64,000 bases of DNA. Source: Tritrichomonas foetus (taxonomy: Eukaryota; Parabasalia; Tritrichomonadida; Tritrichomonadidae). Location: NCBI GenBank assembly GCA_001839685.1, contig MLAK01000476.1, forward strand, positions 1 through 64,000, given 5' to 3'. Numbering within the stretch: the first letter of the stretch is position 1; each line of letters starts with the position of its first letter. This document shows positions 60,701-64,000 of the stretch, one piece after another. The notes beneath the pieces are model-generated. The model ran no database searches. It was not told the origin of the DNA and saw only the letters and a program-made list of their open reading frames with translations. A program made the translations under genes and the position numbers.

Positions 60701-63267
60701 TAGATGATTCAGAATTCAATTCACGTGATCAAAAGAACTCTACCAAAGATTCAACTTTATCCGACTCTTCTGATTCTGATGCAATTAAAATAATGGCTGG
60801 CGAAAATGTAAGTAACCAAAAATTTGAAATTAATTTTAAGGAAGAAGTCTATTCTACAGATAAAATTGACCCACTTGAAATCAAAAATCCACATATGGAA
60901 ACTGTATCAACTGGATTTTCACATCCTCTAGTTGTTTCATTTGAACCATATACAATTTCTTCATCAAACGTTGGCGATGAATTGAATATGCTTTGCCAAT
61001 CAATTGAAACAACAGCATCACGCTTAATGAATCCAATTACAATCATTTTGGGACAAGTAATTGTCGCTAAGTTTAATTATTTTCAAAAAGATATTCATAA
61101 TGCAAAAATTAGATTTGAATTTGCCTATACAAATTTCAAAAAATTCTTTAGTTGTGGAGGTTTTGTCATTTCTCATGATTTCTCCATTAAAATACTTCAA
61201 AAATTCCACATTATTCTTGAAACAATGGGACACTTACTTCTTCATTTCAACCATGACTTTATAAATAATCATTTAATAGTGTTTGATTGGTTAAGTGATG
61301 TTGATTCAATGTTAAACAACATAGTTAGAGTGAAGCCAAAACAAAATCCAGATCCAATTGATTCAACAATTGATATTTCAATGACAGCGCTTCGAAACAT
61401 AGCTAGTCTTAAATTTCCCGAATTTTTTGATACAATTTCTGCATCTCATGTTGAAATTAATGAAAGTCCACCTCTCATAAAAGATACAATTGCTTCATGC
61501 ATTGTTCGAATTTGCGCCAATATTCGTCTTTTTGAAACTCAAAAACTTAAAGAAGATGAAATGCATGAAAACAATCGTGCTTTATGTAGGCAAATTGAAT
61601 CACTCGCTGAAGGGGCACGTAAAGATCATGCTGATTTAATTCCAGCTGATACTGAATATAGTTACATTACTCGAGTTTCACCAATTGCAAGTCAAGCAAT
61701 CTTTGTTCAAAAATTATACGATGCAATCTATATATATATTCCAGAAACAGGTGAAAAGAGACGTTGTCAATTTACTCCATCAAAGCCTTATTCATTTTCA
61801 TTACATGTTTCTATATCTAATAAAAAAGTTGATAAAGTGTTTGATTGCTCATCAGGAGTATTCCCACCATCTCTTTTTGAATATCTTGGTCAACTTTTAC
61901 TTCCTGATCGAAGTTTCAAACATTTTCAATCATCAAAATGTCCACCATCTAAATTTGTAAATGATCTAAAAAAGAATTTATTTGGTCACATGAATCTAAA
62001 ACTGGTTGATTGGGAAAGAGTTCCAGATAAAATAAAATTTTTCCATAGTAAATCGTTAAAAGGTGCTTTATCTACCATTGTAACATCACCAAGACCAATC
62101 ATTTTTGTAACAAGTAATGATTTTAGATGTATTCCATTTGAAACGATCTTTTCTAAGCAACTTGTTTTACGTTGTTGGAACTTTACCCAGCTATTATTGC
62201 CAATTAAGCCACCGCCAAGTGCAGTCAGTGTCTCTGTTGATGATAGATGCGCATTAAATACAATTTTACTTCGCAGAAGAGGTGATTTTGAGGGATCAAC
62301 ATTAAGAAGTCTTGATATGCTGAGTAATTCCATATCATCATGCGGGGGATGCATACCATCACCCCAAGTTGTGATTGATGATGACCGATCAACTCAATAC
62401 ATGAATCCAGCTTTCTTATCAAACAAAGAAACAACTTATTATTGTCAAAAGTATCCATTTTGCTCAATTTTTGAGAAATTTAATTTCCCTGATCAACGAA
62501 ATCTTGATTTTCATGCGATGTCACACAGTAAATCATCAAGTAAAAATGATAATAACGACAATGTTATCAATGAGAAAAAACACAGTGAAAAAAATTACGA
62601 CAAAAATAATAAACTTGATAAAAATACGAACAAAAGCGATAAAAACACCAACAAAAGTGACAAAAACACCAATAAAAGCGACAAAAAAACTAATAAAAGT
62701 GACAAAAACACCAACAAAAGCGACAAAAATACGAACAAAAGCGATAAAAACACCAACAAAAGCGATAAAAATACGAACAAAGGTGACAAAAACACTAACA
62801 AAATCAATAAAAATACGAACAAAAGCGATAAAAACACTAACAAAATCAATAAAAATACGAACAAAAGTGATAAAAACACTAACCAAAGCGATAAAAATAT
62901 TAGTAAAAATGATGCTAAAAATAATCATCATTTCAAACAGAACTCTCCTAAATCAACTCTTTTCTTGTTTTCTTATTCGGATATGTGCGAAAACCATTCA
63001 ATGATGCGGAAATTGGCGCAAAGATATCCATCAGCGTTTGTTATGTTCATTCCAGGCCAGGTTATGAAAGAAGCATTGAAGATCATGAAACACATTTTTG
63101 AAAGACAGAAAAAGAGGATTGATTATGTTTCTGAACATAAACTTGATCCAGAACTTATAGAACATGATGCAATCGCGAATGTTCCATTCGATTTTATTAC
63201 TGCAATCCAAGCAACACTATCAGACACATTGAATTGCCCAATTCCGCTAATTGCTCCAACACACTAA
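57763..63267 (+). CDS. Large helical-repeat protein with degenerate separase/CHAT-like C-terminus
   Basis: The 1834-residue protein begins with an acidic segment, then long helical (TPR-like) sequence to ~1440. Near 1445-1475 it has IIFVTSNDFRCIPFETIFSK, matching the strand and P(W/F)E motif that opens the caspase-like domain of separases (C50) and CHAT proteases. The last ~110 residues (LFLFSYSDMC..., then FVMFIPGQVMKEALKIM and AIQATLSDTLNCPIPLIAP) fit the end of such a domain. I see no GHG His motif, and the position where separase has GCSS reads SYSD, so it is probably not a protease. The two halves are separated by a Lys/Asn/Asp-rich insert of 14 seven-residue repeats (~1619-1716). The fold call is inference; another TPR protein family is possible. 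The stop is within TAAA. Confidence 0.5.
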   Translation: MELHKKPLLGLKTAPLPIFSDSDDDDSVFDDDSGTLPVLLPPPRVTTSIGGDSHKIKSFDDVHPRITQILNALEETKILPTKYTGEIFFIPEHIVSDEFSAALANYVNSRNSDAKLIIPDNLDILKLHINVKAQIDIVKYAKGDKINLRSYTLEQLEPRISSLVNYVLSKTDDHEKSCYYCTQSLLDLVKASTFAPISICFPDYSIKDLIHSLSIHLVKLFPHHPLLESVLHKFSAYDPSAPDALALIPDEDDDESDSFDDSFFSDIHTIQQQNKAPIINLFSFDKVIINPLDNNQPLQQYVVTITVNEPPSTLTYKFADGSTQLPPNLFTDWILSLNTQCPAKFNKPIFAESPSLGTLIPKQAAYLSAHTPNNMIELCDSSNSLVKDEPMNREATSEMLLDLLDFIGQPKKLVSILPNNVDPHLFALHLPLLHAVNSISLSPFKRGCIYPHIILNEFDAYQALKEENDKNLIKVINEIMARIPDGLLTEPLKPLAQKREFSKSCTTESPLIVAAISLSDVEIFLNGRSPFTLERISRDPIIDQPCPKKWRAEALYHIYSSELLPPYIAFRVAFAIALNLSDSSQDSTSFALDILFEALYGLLDAIPKMAVFECVRVSFLFFGEMLDRLDRYYYSALVLDAYFLGDTRCQTSNPIAPICQHKGDMVRAIFHFNQSMKYFVENKKYDEALYVSQVISQVYNDYGMHHYSISLLVCLLCKPYNLSVGRRFEKLHIKRTKTLPPVRRNFLEKTFDPKPSGTNTILCGISLADLFVKCKYFKMAKSLLVNMRNSTENKLYIRLIDFISLKRLIRKNKIEKFMSSLPPLVIRQRRSSSGSRLTLLSASTFDTVIASIKMLMNSALNRKLYGHAIFWSEVIINTQSKLALKDIGLAFLSRGEAFLHYIDMMNIQKSNVTVHISLDPIMASVGKYYDSHTFNSKAEIIAEAVSSFKAARLCFEKLGLTAKLITASILYASAILQHFVDDSEFNSRDQKNSTKDSTLSDSSDSDAIKIMAGENVSNQKFEINFKEEVYSTDKIDPLEIKNPHMETVSTGFSHPLVVSFEPYTISSSNVGDELNMLCQSIETTASRLMNPITIILGQVIVAKFNYFQKDIHNAKIRFEFAYTNFKKFFSCGGFVISHDFSIKILQKFHIILETMGHLLLHFNHDFINNHLIVFDWLSDVDSMLNNIVRVKPKQNPDPIDSTIDISMTALRNIASLKFPEFFDTISASHVEINESPPLIKDTIASCIVRICANIRLFETQKLKEDEMHENNRALCRQIESLAEGARKDHADLIPADTEYSYITRVSPIASQAIFVQKLYDAIYIYIPETGEKRRCQFTPSKPYSFSLHVSISNKKVDKVFDCSSGVFPPSLFEYLGQLLLPDRSFKHFQSSKCPPSKFVNDLKKNLFGHMNLKLVDWERVPDKIKFFHSKSLKGALSTIVTSPRPIIFVTSNDFRCIPFETIFSKQLVLRCWNFTQLLLPIKPPPSAVSVSVDDRCALNTILLRRRGDFEGSTLRSLDMLSNSISSCGGCIPSPQVVIDDDRSTQYMNPAFLSNKETTYYCQKYPFCSIFEKFNFPDQRNLDFHAMSHSKSSSKNDNNDNVINEKKHSEKNYDKNNKLDKNTNKSDKNTNKSDKNTNKSDKKTNKSDKNTNKSDKNTNKSDKNTNKSDKNTNKGDKNTNKINKNTNKSDKNTNKINKNTNKSDKNTNQSDKNISKNDAKNNHHFKQNSPKSTLFLFSYSDMCENHSMMRKLAQRYPSAFVMFIPGQVMKEALKIMKHIFERQKKRIDYVSEHKLDPELIEHDAIANVPFDFITAIQATLSDTLNCPIPLIAPTH
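62617..62910 (+). repeat. Fourteen 21-bp tandem repeats coding for DKNTNKS
   Basis: Fourteen 21-bp units start every 21 bases from 62617 and encode DKNTNKS with variants (DKKTNKS, DKNTNKG, DKNTNKI, NKNTNKS, DKNTNQS, DKNISKN). Units 9-12 alternate DKNTNKI/NKNTNKS, indicating a 42-bp secondary duplication. The array is in frame and probably length-variable between strains. Confidence 0.95.
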
Positions 63268-63655
63268 ATATTGTTAACATGTGATAATTTTTACCTTTTT
63301 ATTTTTTTATCTTTTATTCATTCTATTCTTAAGAATTTAATACCGTCAAATTAATTAAAGTTTCTCATGTGTTTTCTATCAAGCTGTTGAGATGGGACAA
63401 ACATCATTTTCTTTCTTTCTCAATTTGAATTGATTGGGTTCCAATCGAAATTTGCAGATCAATAACCGTAAATATCTCTTAAAGTTTTTATCTTTAAAAA
63501 GTGAAAAATTGGTCAAAAAGTTATATTGATAAGAAATTTCCAAGATATTTTCCAAATACGAAGATGAAATTCAGTGGATAATAGAAAAATAACATCAAAA
63601 TTGAAAATCTTTGAATTTTAACATCTTTAGCGATAATAGTATTAATTGAAAAAGA
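63268..63655. other. Intergenic
   Basis: About 390 AT-rich bases between the CHAT-like gene and the Rab gene, presumably terminator and promoter. Nothing specific recognised. Confidence 0.55.
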
Positions 63656-64000
63656 ATGGAAGAAAGCGAAGTTAAAGTAGTTCTCTTAGGCCAATCAGCC
63701 GTCGGCAAAACATGTATTGTCAGTCATCTCATCAGTGGGAAGTTTGATGACAGTGCATCACCAACACTTGGAGCTTCTTATGCTTCCAAAACATTAGACA
63801 TAGATAACACAAAGGTTTCATTGCAAATATGGGATACTGCTGGACAAGAAAGGTTTCGTGTTTTAGCACCTATGTATTATCGTGGTGCCCAGGCAGCTAT
63901 TTTAGTGTATTCAATCATTGATGAAGCAACATTCACAGAGATTGACTATTGGTCAAATAGCCTAAAAGAAAATGCAGGTAATAATGTAGCTTTATTTCTT
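63656..64000 (+). CDS. Rab-family small GTPase (3' end outside window)
   Basis: A reading frame from ATG 63656 runs open to the window edge (115 codons, partial). It shows the G1 loop GQSAVGKT (residues ~11-18), switch I with PTLGASY, G3 WDTAGQERF and the Rab-specific RFRVLAPMYYRGAQAAILVY (RabF motifs). The NKxD and SAK motifs and the C-terminal prenylation Cys lie beyond the window. The sequence is Rab5/21/22-like in the switch regions, suggesting an endocytic role, but the subclass is uncertain. Trichomonads have very large Rab families. Confidence 0.95.
   Translation, partial: MEESEVKVVLLGQSAVGKTCIVSHLISGKFDDSASPTLGASYASKTLDIDNTKVSLQIWDTAGQERFRVLAPMYYRGAQAAILVYSIIDEATFTEIDYWSNSLKENAGNNVALFL

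Noticed and set aside
61024..61264. Short overlapping frames on both strands in the CHAT-like gene
   Set aside because: Shadows of the long plus-strand frame with no start context or domain.
62595..62879. Leu/Phe-rich minus-strand frame resembling membrane repeats
   Set aside because: Antisense of the 21-bp DKNTNKS array. The hydrophobicity is an artefact of reverse-complementing AAA/AAC-rich repeats.
62617..62910. CRISPR-like repeat array
   Set aside because: Units are contiguous 21-bp coding repeats with no spacers, in a eukaryotic gene.

Overview
This window is AT-rich nuclear DNA from a protist. It carries 23 protein-coding loci, intact, interrupted or partial, on both strands, with no evident introns inside the long reading frames. 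Several features point to a trichomonad (Parabasalia), most likely Tritrichomonas foetus or a close relative. These are an initiator-binding-domain (IBD) transcription factor like trichomonad IBP39, TCA(C/T)(T/A)-type Inr elements 10-20 bases before some ATGs, stop codons embedded in TAAA, and an Hsp70 with a short hydrogenosome-type presequence ending in an RFFAS-like site. The species assignment is inference; the other items are read from the sequence.

Layout. 0.4-5.1 kb (+): CAMK-like kinase, IBD factor, SAPS-domain PP6-regulator-like protein. 5.5-13.2 kb (-): membrane-anchored STE20-like kinase, sugar-porter MFS transporter, an unrecognised helical protein, and a second SAPS gene broken by one in-frame TAG. 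13.2-15.9 kb is gene-poor, with a perfect 22-bp palindrome and a possible decayed gene. 16.0-18.7 kb (+): a 911-residue coiled-coil protein. 19.0-26.8 kb (-): CAMKL-type kinase and a very large CHD-like chromatin protein whose ATPase motifs are destroyed and which ends in FYRN/FYRC domains. 27.3-33.7 kb: POC1 (+), fibrillarin (-), and a Rap/RalGAP-like protein (+). A structured intergenic element lies between POC1 and fibrillarin. 34.0-38.6 kb (-): TRIP12/UFD4-like HECT ligase and an EF-hand protein with a CaaX terminus. 39.8-42.5 kb (+): hydrogenosomal Hsp70 and ribosomal protein eS27. 43.1-49.8 kb: UBX protein (-), BAR-like/SH3 protein (+), and a type II membrane glycosyltransferase-like protein (+). 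51.7-56.8 kb (-): an ATPase-competent CHD remodeller with a prion-like N-terminus. 57.8-63.3 kb (+): a large helical-repeat protein with a degenerate separase/CHAT-like C-terminus split by a 21-bp repeat array. The window ends inside a Rab GTPase gene (+).

The genes are not an operon or island; they are ordinary housekeeping and signalling genes, each probably with its own promoter. The most striking content is a set of apparent pseudoenzymes: the CHD-like protein lacking Walker A and DEAH and carrying FYR domains, a RapGAP domain lacking its Asn thumb, and a CHAT/separase-like domain without a recognisable His-Cys dyad. The dead CHD sits about 25 kb from an intact CHD paralogue with a matching AT-hook and tandem-chromodomain plan, which suggests an active/inactive remodeller pair. 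All domain calls come from reading motifs by eye; no database search was possible.
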